A stretch of DNA of 64,000 nt from Simonsiella muelleri ATCC 29453 (GCF_002951835.1 NZ_CP019448.1:1116001-1180000); one strand, 5' to 3'; shown: positions 7,813-17,539, counted from the first letter of the stretch. Notes: a model not told the origin generated them from the sequence alone. Numbers and translations: made by a program.

Positions 7813-9239
7813 TCAACCACGTGTCCAAGTTGTGCCGTCTGCGCTGTCTTTTACTTGGATTTTGTGTTCGGCAAGAATGTCGCGGATTCGGTCAGATTCT
7901 GCCCAATTTTTGGTTTCACGAGCAATTTTTCGTTGAGAAATCAACTTATTGATTTCATCAGCGGATAAGCCGTCTACGTTGTTGCCACCTTGCAAGAATT
8001 GTTCGGGGTTGTCTTGCAATAAACCCAACACGCCACCCAAAGTTTTTAGGCAGCCTGAAAGTTCTGCGCTGTCATTTTTATTGGCTTCATTGGCGATTTC
8101 AAACAACACGGAAACGGCTTCGGCTGTGCCAAAATCGTCGTTCATGGCATTGAAAAATTTGTGTGTGTAGTCATTGTTGTTGCCATTTGAATCTAATTTA
8201 AATTCAATCGGTTTTACATTATTCAAGGTATTATACAAACGCGTCAACGAATTTTTGGCATCGTCCAAATGCGCATCTGAATAATTCAATGGACTGCGAT
8301 AATGGGCGCGAAGAATGAAAAAACGCACTACTTCAGGTTGATATTTTTTCAACACATCACGAATGGTGAAAAAATTGCCCAGCGATTTAGACATTTTTTC
8401 GTTGTCCACACGAATAAATCCGTTGTGTAACCAATATTTTACATGGCTGTCAATTTTTTTCAGGCTGCCTGAAACAGGTTTATTGTGCCCACACAAACCG
8501 CCATTGGCACCACAACTTTGGGCGATTTCGTTTTCGTGATGCGGAAATTGTAAATCCGCGCCACCACCGTGAATATCAAAGGTTTGCCCGAATAATTCGC
8601 CGCCCATTGCCGAACATTCAATGTGCCAACCAGGACGACCGTTCCCCAAGGGCTTGCCCAAGAGGGTTCTTCGGGTTTGGCGGCTTTCCACAATACGAAG
8701 TCCAATGGGTCGCGTTTGAAACCGTCTACTTCCACGCGTTCACCTGCGCGTAAATCATCTAGTGATTTGCCTGAAAGTTGTCCGTAGGCATCAAATTCGC
8801 GCACAGCATAATAAACATCACCATTTTCAGCAGGATAAGCCTTGCCATTTTCAATTAATTTTTCAATCATTTGAATCATTTGGGCAATGTGTTCAGTGGC
8901 TTTGGGTTCAATGTCTGGGCGCAACACGCCAAGAGCTTGACTATCTTCGTTCATCGCTTGAATAAAGCGTTCAGTAAGTTGCTGAATCGTCTCACCATTT
9001 TGATTAGCACGAGCGATGATTTTGTCGTCAATATCGGTAATGTTGCGAACGTAAGTTAATGGATAGCCATGTTGGCGCAACCAACGCGCAATCATGTCAA
9101 ATACCACCAAAACACGCGCATGCCCTAAATGGCAGTAATCGTACACTGTCATGCCACAAACGTACATGCGTACATTTTTCGGGTCAATCGGTTCAAATCT
9201 TTCTTTTTGGCGCGTGAGTGTGTTATACAAATATAACAT
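7813..9239 (-). pseudogene. cysS: Cysteinyl-tRNA synthetase, interrupted by a 1-nt frameshift
   Basis: Two overlapping frames together make one CysRS of about 475 residues. The N-terminal frame (from ATG 9239) has the Zn ligand Cys28 in YVCGMTVYDYCHLGHARV, with HLGH as the HIGH signature. The C-terminal frame has WHIECSAMGG and FPHHENEIAQS (remaining Zn ligands), the KMSKS loop (NEKMSKSLGNF) and a normal end. The phase changes at the C4 run 8644-8647 (GGGG on the coding strand), where PWG should continue NGRPGWHIEC; one extra G restores the frame. CysRS attaches Cys to tRNA(Cys) and is essential, so either the base call is wrong, slippage rescues it, or another cysS exists. Confidence 0.88.
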
Positions 9240-9383
9240 TTCTATACTTTCTTGCTTAAGTTAAATAGAGTATTCTGAAAAATACCTGATGGAGAATAAC
9301 AGCATTGTCAATTCAAAAATAGGAATAACATAATCATATTTTTAAAGGTAAATTAAAGGATTATAACAAAGGCAGTCTGAAAA

Positions 9384-10121
9384 TCAAAACCGCTCGTTTG
9401 CACCCAAATACCGCCATTGTCCAACGGGTAATGCCCCTAATTTCACTTTGCCGATACGAATTCGTTTCAAACCCACTACGCGCAAACCGACTAATTCACA
9501 CATTCGGCGGATTTGGCGTTTTTTGCCTTGTTTGAGAACGAAACGCAATTGATCTTCGTTTTGCCATTCTACTTTGGCGGGGCGCAATTTTTCGCCATCC
9601 AAACTCAAACCATGATTGAGTAATGCCAAACCGTTTTCGATCAAATTGCCTTTTACGCGTACCAAATATTCTTTTTCACTGTCGCTGTGTTCGCCTATCA
9701 GTTGTTTGGCGATGCGCCCATCTTGCGTCAAAACAAGTAAGCCAACGGAGTCAATATCCAATCGTCCAGCAGGCGCAAGTCCTTTTAATTGTTTGGGATG
9801 AAAGGGGATTTTACTGGTATCACCGTTCCAATGATTATCAGCAGCAATCAGCTCAATGGCGGCGCGGTAGTCTTTTTCAGGTTGCCCACTCACAAAACCC
9901 ACAGGTTTATTCAATAATATGGTAACGCGTTGGGCTTGCTGTTGATGCGCGATTTTGTCCAAATCAATGCGGTCGGTTGGTACAACTTTTTGTCCCAACA
10001 CCGCCACCACGCCATTAACTTTAACCCAACCTTGTTCAATATAATGGTCGGCTTCACGGCGTGAACACATTTTCAATTCTGCCATGCGTTTGGATAGGCG
10101 TATGGGTTGGATTTCAGTCAT
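9384..10121 (-). CDS. rluF: 23S rRNA pseudouridine synthase, RluF-like
   Basis: 245 codons. An S4 RNA-binding domain at the N-terminus (LSKRMAELKMCSRREADHYI, then VKVNGVVAVLGQKV) is followed by the RsuA/RluB/E/F catalytic domain, with the nucleophilic Asp in PAGRLDIDSVGLLVLT and KQGKKRQIRRMCELVGL. The MAELKMCSRREAD type of S4 start is more like RluF than RluB or RsuA. Cytoplasmic, modifies 23S rRNA. Last gene of a minus-strand operon (11782 to 9384) with small gaps. Exact target position is not provable from sequence. Confidence 0.82.
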   Translation of the reverse strand: MTEIQPIRLSKRMAELKMCSRREADHYIEQGWVKVNGVVAVLGQKVVPTDRIDLDKIAHQQQAQRVTILLNKPVGFVSGQPEKDYRAAIELIAADNHWNGDTSKIPFHPKQLKGLAPAGRLDIDSVGLLVLTQDGRIAKQLIGEHSDSEKEYLVRVKGNLIENGLALLNHGLSLDGEKLRPAKVEWQNEDQLRFVLKQGKKRQIRRMCELVGLRVVGLKRIRIGKVKLGALPVGQWRYLGANERF

Positions 10122-10139
10122 TTTAATTACCTATTTATT

Positions 10140-10568
10140 TTATTCTTCAATAATTCGCACATCGCCCACCAGTCCGACATAAATTTTGGCAGCACCATAA
10201 TGAGGATATGTCTCAAAATCCGCATGAAAACGGCGATTTAATTCAGGCTGCTGTTGAATATGTAGCCACGTTTCAGGCGCGTTTGATGTCATGGTAAATA
10301 CTGCATAATTTTGGGGTGCAATCCACGCATCAGATAAATTTTCAGGCAGCGTTGCATCATTCGCGACCAATTTGCCTAATGTTATTTTTACTTTATTTTC
10401 ATCAGGATATTGGTAAACACAATACAAAGTTTGGCTGAATCCCGCCATGTGTGGAGGTGATGCCAACCATTGTTGCTGCAGCTGTTGTGCGGTTGTTATG
10501 GCATCGGTTCGTACTACCGTTTGGCTGATTCCCATCACACGAAAAATCGGTAAAGTTGCAAACTCCAT
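10140..10568 (-). CDS. GyrI-like / effector-binding domain protein
   Basis: 142 codons, one small domain. MEFATLPIFRVMGISQTVV, LYCVYQYP and the C-terminal YPHYGAAKIYVGLVGDV pattern resemble the SOUL/GyrI-like AraC effector-binding fold (stand-alone versions bind small molecules). No DNA-binding part is present. The start ATG lies 4 nt after the upstream stop and AAGG sits within that gene's final codons, so translation is probably coupled to the membrane protein gene 10572-11222. Function unknown; fold assignment moderate. Confidence 0.6.
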   Translation of the reverse strand: MEFATLPIFRVMGISQTVVRTDAITTAQQLQQQWLASPPHMAGFSQTLYCVYQYPDENKVKITLGKLVANDATLPENLSDAWIAPQNYAVFTMTSNAPETWLHIQQQPELNRRFHADFETYPHYGAAKIYVGLVGDVRIIEE

Positions 10569-10571
10569 TCA

Positions 10572-11222
10572 TCAACCTTTCAGAAAAAAATAATAAATTA
10601 ATGGCATAATATATTGATACACATTGGTAATGTACAAGAAAAATAATATCAACGCCAACAAAAATCCCCCCTGAATTTGCCCAAAACTAAACACATATAC
10701 AGGTTGACGCAACATCAAACGGTGTACCGCAAACAACAGCATCATTAATAATTGAATGCTGAACCAATAAACAGGGTCAAGTGCGTACAATTTTAATAAT
10801 TGTGCAGGCAGCATCGCCGTATAACCGCGCGGATATTGTAACCAGACCAGCACACACAATAACAAAAATGCAGCGTGCATCACTGCACCCGATACCGCGA
10901 AAGTCGTCAGCCAATTGCCTGCTTCAGGATTTTGCCAAGTGAGAATACGCGCGCTATCTGATTTTTCAGGCTGCCTTTTGCTGCTGTTGATGAAAAAAAA
11001 TACACTGCCCATAAACATATAAAAATGCACAATAAATAAATTGGGAATCCGTGTAATGCCCAACACATTAGGCAATAATCGCGCCGAAAAAATCCCCAAA
11101 ACTAACCACAACACCACCGCAAACCATAGCCATTGAAATTGCTGATGTCGTCCTGTTTGCCAAAAAAATGCACTCAACATCAATCCAATCACCCAAGATT
11201 CCAAAGACAGCCCAAACATCAT
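10572..11222 (-). CDS. Uncharacterised multi-pass membrane protein
   Basis: 216 codons with about six hydrophobic segments: SWVIGLMLSAFFW, WLWFAVVLWLVLGIFSARLL, LFIVHFYMFMGSVFFFI, AVMHAAFLLLCVLVWL, WFSIQLLMMLLFAVHRL and LLALILFFLYITNVYQYIM. A short basic loop with RQPEKSDSAR follows helix 3; it is encoded over a DUS. I do not recognise a family. Its ATG overlaps the stop of the Sel1 gene (ATGA), and it is followed 4 nt later by the GyrI-like gene, so the three are translationally coupled. Confidence 0.6.
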   Translation of the reverse strand: MMFGLSLESWVIGLMLSAFFWQTGRHQQFQWLWFAVVLWLVLGIFSARLLPNVLGITRIPNLFIVHFYMFMGSVFFFINSSKRQPEKSDSARILTWQNPEAGNWLTTFAVSGAVMHAAFLLLCVLVWLQYPRGYTAMLPAQLLKLYALDPVYWFSIQLLMMLLFAVHRLMLRQPVYVFSFGQIQGGFLLALILFFLYITNVYQYIMPLIYYFFLKG

Positions 11223-11782
11223 TTGATTTTACCCGATTGTTGCAATGCATTGAGTTCACGCAAAGATTGTGCGGCGGTGGTATTGCCGTTGGCAGCGGCT
11301 TTAGCAAACCAAAATTTTGCCAATTTCACATTTTGTTTCACGCCTGTGCCACTGGCATAGCGCATGGCAAGGTTATTTTGGGCATCTGCGTGTCCCTGTT
11401 TGGCGGCTTTACTGTACCACTCAAACGCTTGTTGATAATTTTGCGTGGTGCCACGACCTTCGGCATGGAACAAACCAACCATAAATTGGGCTTCGGCTTG
11501 ACCTTGTTGTGCGGCTTTTTTGTACCATTTTAGGGCTTCTTTATCGCTGCGTGATACGCCTAAACCTTCTTCGTACAACACAGCGATGTTATTTTGTGCG
11601 ACTGCATCACCTTGATTGGCAAGCGGTTGGAGCAATTGTAAGGCTTTGGCAAAATTTTTTTGTTGTACAGCAGCGATGGCTTGTGAATAAATGGCTTGAT
11701 TTTTCGCGCTGGTGTGTGGTGCTGCCTGAACACCCAATGCCACCGATAATAAAATAGATAAGATGATTTTATTAAAACTCAT
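11219..11782 (-). CDS. Exported Sel1-like repeat protein
   Basis: 187 codons with a signal peptide (MSFNKIILSILLSVALGVQA, cut after QAA). Four Sel1 repeats of about 36 residues follow, e.g. ALQLLQPLANQGDAVAQNNI, ALKWYKKAAQQGQAEAQFMV, AFEWYSKAAKQGHADAQNNL and LAKFWFAKAAANGNTTAAQ. Such proteins are periplasmic scaffolds; individual roles vary. It is the first gene of a coupled operon (4-nt overlap with the next). Another Sel1 protein without a signal peptide is at 16988-17539. The 310 bp upstream of it contain nothing recognisable besides AT-rich promoter-like DNA. Confidence 0.82.
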   Translation of the reverse strand: MSFNKIILSILLSVALGVQAAPHTSAKNQAIYSQAIAAVQQKNFAKALQLLQPLANQGDAVAQNNIAVLYEEGLGVSRSDKEALKWYKKAAQQGQAEAQFMVGLFHAEGRGTTQNYQQAFEWYSKAAKQGHADAQNNLAMRYASGTGVKQNVKLAKFWFAKAAANGNTTAAQSLRELNALQQSGKIK

Positions 11783-12091
11783 GAAAATTCCTTTGGTTAC
11801 GTAAATTATTGGCTTGGATTCATTGATGATTTTGTGTATTTACGATTATGATTCAAACAAATAATTGTAATATAATTAGTTTTTTTAGTACACGACAAAA
11901 AAATTTTCAGATAGCTTGATTAATTTAGATGATTTGATTCAAAGAGTTGGTAAAACTGAAAATAAACACCCAGTTTTTGAAAGAGTGTTTTGGTATTAAT
12001 ATTGTACAGCTGTTTAAAATAAAAATGGCGCAAGGGGAGCGTCTATGTACATCTACTATATAAAGGGGGCGGATAACCCAGTCGTGTTCTT
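11783..12091. other. Intergenic stretch without recognised feature
   Basis: 309 bp, AT-rich, upstream of the minus-strand Sel1 gene and left of a family A element. I see no gene, RNA or strong repeat in it. Confidence 0.5.
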
Positions 12092-12253
12092 AGAACCTGT
12101 ATTACAGCCAAGTGCCATGTCTTTTTGTCCCATTTGGCACGTCTGCTGCGTTGAATTTCATGCCAATACGAACACTATTGGCATAAAATTAGCTTTACAT
12201 TCGAACCAAATGGAGCAAAAATACATTTCATGTTGACTGTGAATACAGGTTCT
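12092..12253. mobile_element. Miniature inverted-repeat element, family A, full copy (162 bp)
   Basis: Left end AGAACCTGTATTA and right end TGAATACAGGTTCT. The interior carries the CATGCCAATA/TATTGGCATAAAAT hairpin and AAATGGAGCAAAAATAC as in the copy at 4620-4782. It lies 69 bp upstream of the msrAB start, so it could affect that promoter. Confidence 0.7.
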
Positions 12254-12322
12254 TAATTTTAAAGAACCATAAAACACTGTGAAACAACATAACAAGAAAA
12301 TTTGTTATACAAAGGCAAGAAT

Positions 12323-13870
12323 ATGAAAAATCAAATAAAATACATGGTTTTTGTGTTCGCAGGCTGCCTGCAAATTGCGTGCACACCACAAAGCCAAATT
12401 GCGCCCGCCACAACATCACCCACCACGCAACTCATTGCCACACTCCCCGAATTGCACGGCAAAACAAATGCGCAATTGATGAAAAATCATCGTCCTACTT
12501 TAATTAAATTTTGGGCAAGCTGGTGTCCGTTGTGTTTGAGTGAATTGGCACACACCGAAGACATGACAAAAGACCCACGCTTTGCCAATGTTAATCTCAT
12601 TACTGTTGCATCGCCTAACTTTTTGAGTGAGCAGTCTACGCCTGCTTTTTCCCAATGGTTCAAGGGATTAAATTATCCCAATTTGCCAGTACTATTGAAT
12701 GATGGTGGCACGCTTGCGAAACAAATGGGGGTTCAAGTTTACCCCACTTGGGCATTATTGGACGCAAATGGCAAAGTTGTACGCGTAGTCAAAGGCAGTC
12801 TCAACGACACACAATTATTAGCCTTGCTAGAGAATCCACAAGCCGATTTACGCGCTACCAAAACCTCCTTTTCTCAACCCAATCAACGAGGAAAAACCAT
12901 GAATACCCATACAATTTATCTTGCAGGCGGCTGTTTTTGGGGATTGGAAGCCTATTTTCAACGCATTGATGGCGTGATTGATGCTGTTTCAGGCTACGCC
13001 AATGGCAATACTCAAAATCCGACTTATGAAGATGTGTCTCATCGCCATTCAGGGCATGCCGAAACCGTGCAAATTACCTATGATACTGATAAATTGAGTT
13101 TACCCGATATTTTGCATTACTACTTGCGCGTAGTGAATCCCACCAGTTTAAACCAACAAGGCAACGACCGTGGTGAGCAATACCGTAGCGGCGTATATTT
13201 CACAGACCCTAAAGAACAAGCTGTCATCGCTGAAGTTTTACAACAAGAGCAAGCAAAATACACACAAAAAATTGTGGTAGAAAATGTACCCTTGCGTCAT
13301 TTTTATCGCGCCGAAGAATATCATCAAGATTATTTACTGAAAAATCCAAATGGTTATTGTCATATTGATATTCGCCGTGCAGATGAACCTTTGCCTAATA
13401 AAACCGTTAAACCGTTTGATGCCCAAAACTATCATCAACCCAGCGACAGCCAATTACGCCAAATGCTGACGGCCGAACAATATGAAATCACCCAACACGC
13501 CGCGACCGAACAAGCGTTTAGCCATCAATACGATGATTTATTTGACAAAGGGATTTATGTAGATGTAGTCAGCGGACAACCATTATTCAGTTCTCGAGAC
13601 AAATTTCAATCAGGCTGCGGCTGGCCTAGTTTCACCAAACCTATTGATAATAATGTGATTACCGAACATGCTGACCACAGCTACAATATGCACCGCGTGG
13701 AAGTGCGTAGCCAATTAGCGCATTCACATTTGGGACATGTATTCCCTGATGGACCAAAAGAAAAAGGTGGTTTACGTTATTGCATCAACGGCGCAAGTTT
13801 GAAATTTATTCCATTGGAACAAATGGATAAATTGGGATACGGCGCATGGAAGAATAAAGTGAATGAATAG
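12323..13870 (+). CDS. msrAB: Trifunctional thioredoxin / methionine sulfoxide reductase A and B (PilB-like)
   Basis: 515 codons from the ATG at 12323 (AAAGG 8 nt upstream); an upstream TTG is unlikely. A hydrophobic signal ends in a lipobox-like FAGCLQIAC, so the protein is probably envelope-anchored. Domain 1 is thioredoxin-like with WASWCPLC (Cys68, Cys71). Domain 2 is MsrA with AGGCFWGLEAYF (catalytic Cys204). Domain 3 is MsrB with CGWPSFTKPI and catalytic Cys487 in RYCINGASLKF. In Neisseria this three-domain protein repairs both epimers of oxidised Met in the periplasm, the Trx domain recycling the Msr domains with electrons from DsbD. Complete and intact here. Confidence 0.95.
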   Translation: MKNQIKYMVFVFAGCLQIACTPQSQIAPATTSPTTQLIATLPELHGKTNAQLMKNHRPTLIKFWASWCPLCLSELAHTEDMTKDPRFANVNLITVASPNFLSEQSTPAFSQWFKGLNYPNLPVLLNDGGTLAKQMGVQVYPTWALLDANGKVVRVVKGSLNDTQLLALLENPQADLRATKTSFSQPNQRGKTMNTHTIYLAGGCFWGLEAYFQRIDGVIDAVSGYANGNTQNPTYEDVSHRHSGHAETVQITYDTDKLSLPDILHYYLRVVNPTSLNQQGNDRGEQYRSGVYFTDPKEQAVIAEVLQQEQAKYTQKIVVENVPLRHFYRAEEYHQDYLLKNPNGYCHIDIRRADEPLPNKTVKPFDAQNYHQPSDSQLRQMLTAEQYEITQHAATEQAFSHQYDDLFDKGIYVDVVSGQPLFSSRDKFQSGCGWPSFTKPIDNNVITEHADHSYNMHRVEVRSQLAHSHLGHVFPDGPKEKGGLRYCINGASLKFIPLEQMDKLGYGAWKNKVNE

Positions 13871-13896
13871 TTGTCATTCATAGTCGTTTAAAAATA

Positions 13897-14035
13897 AGAA
13901 CCTGTGTTCATAATCTGAATAGCTTGCTTTTATCGCTACTTTATTATATTTCTATTGCGTTGGCTGAAAAAGCCGTCTTGTATTCGCAAAAATGGTCAAT
14001 AAAATCAAATTATCAATCTTACGAATACAGGTTCT
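13897..14035. mobile_element. Family A-like inverted-repeat element, divergent (139 bp)
   Basis: Ends AGAACCTGTGTTC (13897) and GAATACAGGTTCT (to 14035) match family A ends, but the interior differs. The word AGAACCTGTGTTC-TAATCT also occurs at 26418. It follows msrAB directly. Confidence 0.55.
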
Positions 14036-14045
14036 AATATTTGTG

Positions 14046-14266
14046 GTGGTGTCCTGAAAAAGGTGCCATAAAAAATTTCAAACAAAAAACAGCGAGAACA
14101 AGGATATTTGAGTTGTGCATACACAAATTACCGTTTATTGTCCACGCTGCAAAGGATACAAGAAAAATGGCTCTGATGACAATCAAAAACAACGTTATGC
14201 TTGCAAAGATTGTACAAGGCGTTTCATTGGCGACCATCATCTCACTTAGCTATGAATACAGGTTCT
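14046..14266 (+). mobile_element. IS1-family remnant (insA 5' part) joined to a family A end
   Basis: Begins with an IS1-like end, GTGGTGTCCTGAAAAAGGTG, matching both ends of the element at 46287-46801. It then encodes VHTQITVYCPRCKGYKKNG, DDNQKQRYACKDCTRRFIGD and a stop: the CxxC...CxxC zinc ribbon of InsA. The rest of the transposase is missing. The fragment runs straight into TGAATACAGGTTCT, a family A right end (14253-14266). A decayed composite in the msrAB-argG gap. Confidence 0.65.
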
Positions 14267-14322
14267 TAATCAATGTTATAAATTAAAATATAAATATCAA
14301 TTAAATAAAATTTTCGTTTTTG

Positions 14323-14372
14323 AAGGTTTTGCAAAGGTTTCTAGCTGCCTGAAAACGGTTTTGGGCTATAAT
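14323..14372 (+). promoter_or_regulatory. argG promoter region with a family B element end
   Basis: A solitary family B end (AAGGTTTTGCAAAGGTTTC, 14323-14341) and a DUS half precede a perfect -10 box TATAAT at 14367-14372, followed by the argG start 37 nt later. No convincing -35 box is seen at 17 bp. Confidence 0.5.
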
Positions 14373-14408
14373 CCAATTTTTCATTTTTTAACAAAAGGAA
14401 TGATGCAA

Positions 14409-15743
14409 ATGAGCAACGCCACCATTTTACAAAATCTCCCAGTCGGACAAAAAGTCGGTATCGCCTTTTCTGGGGGGTTGGATACATCAGCTGCCCTGTT
14501 GTGGATGAAATTGAAAGGCGCAAACCCTTACGCCTACACCGCCAATCTCGGTCAACCCGATGAAGACGACTACAACGCCATTCCCGAAAAAGCCAAAAAA
14601 TACGGCGCACAAGAAGCACGATTAATTGATTGTCGGACACAATTGGCACACGAAGGCATCGCCGCCATTCAATGCGGCGCGTTTCACGTTTCTACGGGCG
14701 GAATGCCGTATTTCAACACCACGCCACTGGGTCGCGCCGTAACAGGCACCATGCTCGTTGCAGCAATGAAGCAAGATGATGTACACATTTGGGGCGACGG
14801 TTCAACCTACAAAGGCAACGACATTGAACGTTTTTACCGATATGGCTTATTGACCAATCCAGCATTAAAAATTTACAAGCCTTGGTTAGACCAACAATTT
14901 ATTGACGAACTGGGTGGCCGCCAAGAAATGTCTGAATTTTTGATTGCCAATGGATTTGATTACAAAATGTCGGTAGAAAAAGCCTATTCCACCGATTCCA
15001 ATATGTTGGGCGCAACACATGAAGCCAAAGATTTGGAATTTTTAAATAGTGGCATCAAAATTGTGAAACCGATTATGGGCGTGGCATTTTGGGACGAAAA
15101 TGTAACCGTGCTGCCTGAAACCGTAACCGTTCGTTTTGAAGAAGGCGTACCCGTTGCGCTAAATGACGTGGAATATGCCAACCCTGTGGATTTATTCTTA
15201 GAAGCGAATAAAATCGGCGGACGACACGGTTTGGGTATGTCCGACCAAATTGAAAACCGTATTATTGAAGCCAAATCGCGCGGTATTTACGAAGCCCCAG
15301 CGATGGCGTTATTCCACATTGCCTACGAGCGTTTGGTAACAGGCATTCACAACGAAGACACCATTGAACAATACCGCATCAACGGCTTGCGTTTGGGGCG
15401 TTTGTTGTATCAAGGTCGTTGGTTTGATAGCCAAGCTTTGATGTTGCGCGAAACCGCACAACGCTGGGTCGCTAAAGCAATTACAGGCGAAGTAGCATTA
15501 GAATTGCGCCGTGGCAATGATTATTCTATTTTGAATACCGAATCGCCTAATCTCACTTACGCGCCAGAACGTCTTTCAATGGAAAAAGTGGAAAACGCGC
15601 CGTTTACACCAGCTGACCGCATTGGACAATTGACCATGCGCAATTTGGACATCTCCGATACGCGCAATAAATTGGGCATTTACGCACAAACAGGTTTGGT
15701 ACAACTGGGAAAAAGTTCAGTTATCCCACAATTAGATAATTGA
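14409..15743 (+). CDS. argG: Argininosuccinate synthase
   Basis: 445 codons from the ATG at 14409, which follows AAGGA at 9 nt and matches family starts (MSNATILQNLPVG). Two earlier in-frame ATGs at 14400 and 14403 are possible. The ATP-binding P-loop is GIAFSGGLDTSAALLW; citrulline/aspartate-binding parts include GRAVTGTMLVAAM, IWGDGSTYKGNDIERFYRYG and STDSNMLGATHEAKDLEF. It is the longer, E. coli-like ArgG type. It joins citrulline and aspartate in arginine synthesis. The gene stands alone, flanked by repeat elements on both sides. Confidence 0.95.
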   Translation: MSNATILQNLPVGQKVGIAFSGGLDTSAALLWMKLKGANPYAYTANLGQPDEDDYNAIPEKAKKYGAQEARLIDCRTQLAHEGIAAIQCGAFHVSTGGMPYFNTTPLGRAVTGTMLVAAMKQDDVHIWGDGSTYKGNDIERFYRYGLLTNPALKIYKPWLDQQFIDELGGRQEMSEFLIANGFDYKMSVEKAYSTDSNMLGATHEAKDLEFLNSGIKIVKPIMGVAFWDENVTVLPETVTVRFEEGVPVALNDVEYANPVDLFLEANKIGGRHGLGMSDQIENRIIEAKSRGIYEAPAMALFHIAYERLVTGIHNEDTIEQYRINGLRLGRLLYQGRWFDSQALMLRETAQRWVAKAITGEVALELRRGNDYSILNTESPNLTYAPERLSMEKVENAPFTPADRIGQLTMRNLDISDTRNKLGIYAQTGLVQLGKSSVIPQLDN

Positions 15744-15759
15744 TTTGAATATTTAGGCT

Positions 15760-15869
15760 GAAACATTTGCAAAACCTCATTTTTTGACAGTTGTAAAAAA
15801 ATAAGTTTCTAAAATTTCAATTGGTTATTTTTTTGAAATTTGTAAATTCAGAGGTTTTGCAAAGGTCTC
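15760..15869. mobile_element. Miniature inverted-repeat element, family B (110 bp)
   Basis: Left end GAAACATTTGCAAAACCT (15760-15777) and right end AGGTTTTGCAAAGGTCTC (15852-15869) are inverted repeats with two mismatches. Non-coding, AT-rich interior. Same ends as 52181-52332 and 38977-39083. A DUS follows directly, and a solitary family A end (AATACAGGTTCT) lies at 15928-15939. Confidence 0.65.
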
Positions 15870-16027
15870 AGGCTGCCTGAAAAAACAATTCATTTTCAGT
15901 ATGCCACCATATTCTCATATAAAAGAAAATACAGGTTCTAAAGTTTCAGGCAGCCTGAAATCTTTGCCAAACCGTAGAGCGATTGCAAAGAAATCTCCCC
16001 AAACTGCCTGAAAATCATTTTATTCAT

Positions 16028-16924
16028 TTATTTTGTTGAATACGTTCCCAATAACTCCCCCATTTTGGTCGGCGTACCAGTGACCAAATTGGCATTTAGT
16101 GAAATTTTTTGCGTTGGAAATACATTCACAACCGTAGAACCCAAACGGAATGCGCCCATTTCTGCGCCTTTTGCCAAGCGAATCATGCCCGCCCCATCAG
16201 TCGGATATTCCCAAACCTGTACACGATTCGGACGTGGTGGATTAATCACCCCATGCCATATTGTACTCATGCTCGCGGTAACGGTCGCGCCCACCAAAAT
16301 TTGTACCATTGCCCCAAATTCTGTGTCAAATACACAAATCACGCGTTCATTTCGCGCAAATAAATTTGGAATGTGTTGCGCCAAAAACGGATTTACCGAA
16401 AACAATTCACCTGGTACATAAATCATTTTTCGCAACGTTCCAGCACAAGGCATATGCACCCGATGATAATCACGGGGTGATAAATAAGTGGTTAGAAATA
16501 CACCATTTTTGAATTGTTCGGCTAATTTGGTGTCGCCAGCAAGCAAGTCTTCTAATGTGAACAAATGCCCTTTAGCTTGAATCAAGCGATTATCGTCAAT
16601 GTTGCCGCTTTCACTCACACAACCATCTGCGGGCAACGCTAATTCGTGGCTGCCTGAAACAATCGGACGCGCATCAGCTTTTAATTCACGCATGAAAAAT
16701 TGATTAAATGTTTCAAAATCATTCGGTTGAGATTTTTTAGCTTCTTGCCAATTAATACGGTAATGATTAGCAAACTGTTTAATGACAAAATGCGTGAAAT
16801 CACCCCATTTTTTTTCCGCAAACCAACCCGCAGCACGTGTGATGGCCAATTGTGGCAACAAATAGTGAAACGCAATTTTGATGCGTTGACTGCAAGTGGG
16901 TTTCGGATACGGTTTTAAATTCAT
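16028..16924 (-). CDS. psd: Phosphatidylserine decarboxylase proenzyme
   Basis: 298 codons. The self-cleavage motif LGST is present (FRLGSTVVNVFP); cleavage before Ser263 creates the pyruvoyl cofactor and the small alpha chain. Other landmarks: FNQFFMRELKADARPI, LPADGCVSESG, YLSPRDYHRVHMPCAG and VPGELFSVNP (conserved His and Asp of the active site). Membrane-associated enzyme that makes phosphatidylethanolamine. Normal length for the proteobacterial type; monocistronic between two repeat-rich spacers. Confidence 0.95.
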   Translation of the reverse strand: MNLKPYPKPTCSQRIKIAFHYLLPQLAITRAAGWFAEKKWGDFTHFVIKQFANHYRINWQEAKKSQPNDFETFNQFFMRELKADARPIVSGSHELALPADGCVSESGNIDDNRLIQAKGHLFTLEDLLAGDTKLAEQFKNGVFLTTYLSPRDYHRVHMPCAGTLRKMIYVPGELFSVNPFLAQHIPNLFARNERVICVFDTEFGAMVQILVGATVTASMSTIWHGVINPPRPNRVQVWEYPTDGAGMIRLAKGAEMGAFRLGSTVVNVFPTQKISLNANLVTGTPTKMGELLGTYSTK

Positions 16925-16987
16925 GAAATTTATTTTCCTAAAAATCAGTTAATTATATTCAATAAGTCTTTCAGGCAGCCTGAACAA

Positions 16988-17539
16988 TCAATAACCCATT
17001 TCACTTAAACGTGTTAAATTGAATTTGGCGTTTTCATGTCCAGCTTGGGCTGCCTGTTCCCACCAATGGCGAGCATTGGCGTATTGTTCGGCATTCGCAT
17101 AAAGTACGCCCAAATTAAATTGTGCGCTGACGTGTCCTTGCATGGCAGCTTCTTCGTACCAATCGGCGGCGGTGTCGTTGTTTTGCGGAATCACTTCACC
17201 GAGCATATATTGCGTTCCCAAATCATATTGCGCATCAGCCAAACCTTGTTCAGCGGCTTTTTGCCAATGATGCAACGCTGCAATCGGGTCGCTTTCCAAC
17301 AACATATAACCCAAATGATGTTGCGCGGTAACAAGCCCCAATTTGGCGGCTTTTTCGCACCATAATTGTGCCAATTCTGGATTTTGTTCTATGCCTTGTC
17401 CTGATTCGTAGAGCATGGCGATGTTGTGGCAAGCTTGGGCATTATCGGCTTCGGCAAGTGCTAGCCACTCATTGAATGCGGTGGTGTAATCGCCGTTTTC
17501 GTAAGCGAGTAAACCTGCATCTTGAGTTTTTTCGGACAT
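16988..17539 (-). CDS. Cytosolic Sel1-like repeat protein
   Basis: 183 codons, no signal peptide. About four Sel1 repeats: EWLALAEADNAQACHNIAML, LAQLWCEKAAKLGLVTAQHH, HWQKAAEQGLADAQYDLGTQ, DWYEEAAMQGHVSAQFNLGV and HWWEQAAQAGHENAKFNL. It is acidic and probably a protein-binding scaffold. It follows cyaY in the same direction after a DUS-containing spacer. Specific role unknown. Confidence 0.78.
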   Translation of the reverse strand: MSEKTQDAGLLAYENGDYTTAFNEWLALAEADNAQACHNIAMLYESGQGIEQNPELAQLWCEKAAKLGLVTAQHHLGYMLLESDPIAALHHWQKAAEQGLADAQYDLGTQYMLGEVIPQNNDTAADWYEEAAMQGHVSAQFNLGVLYANAEQYANARHWWEQAAQAGHENAKFNLTRLSEMGY

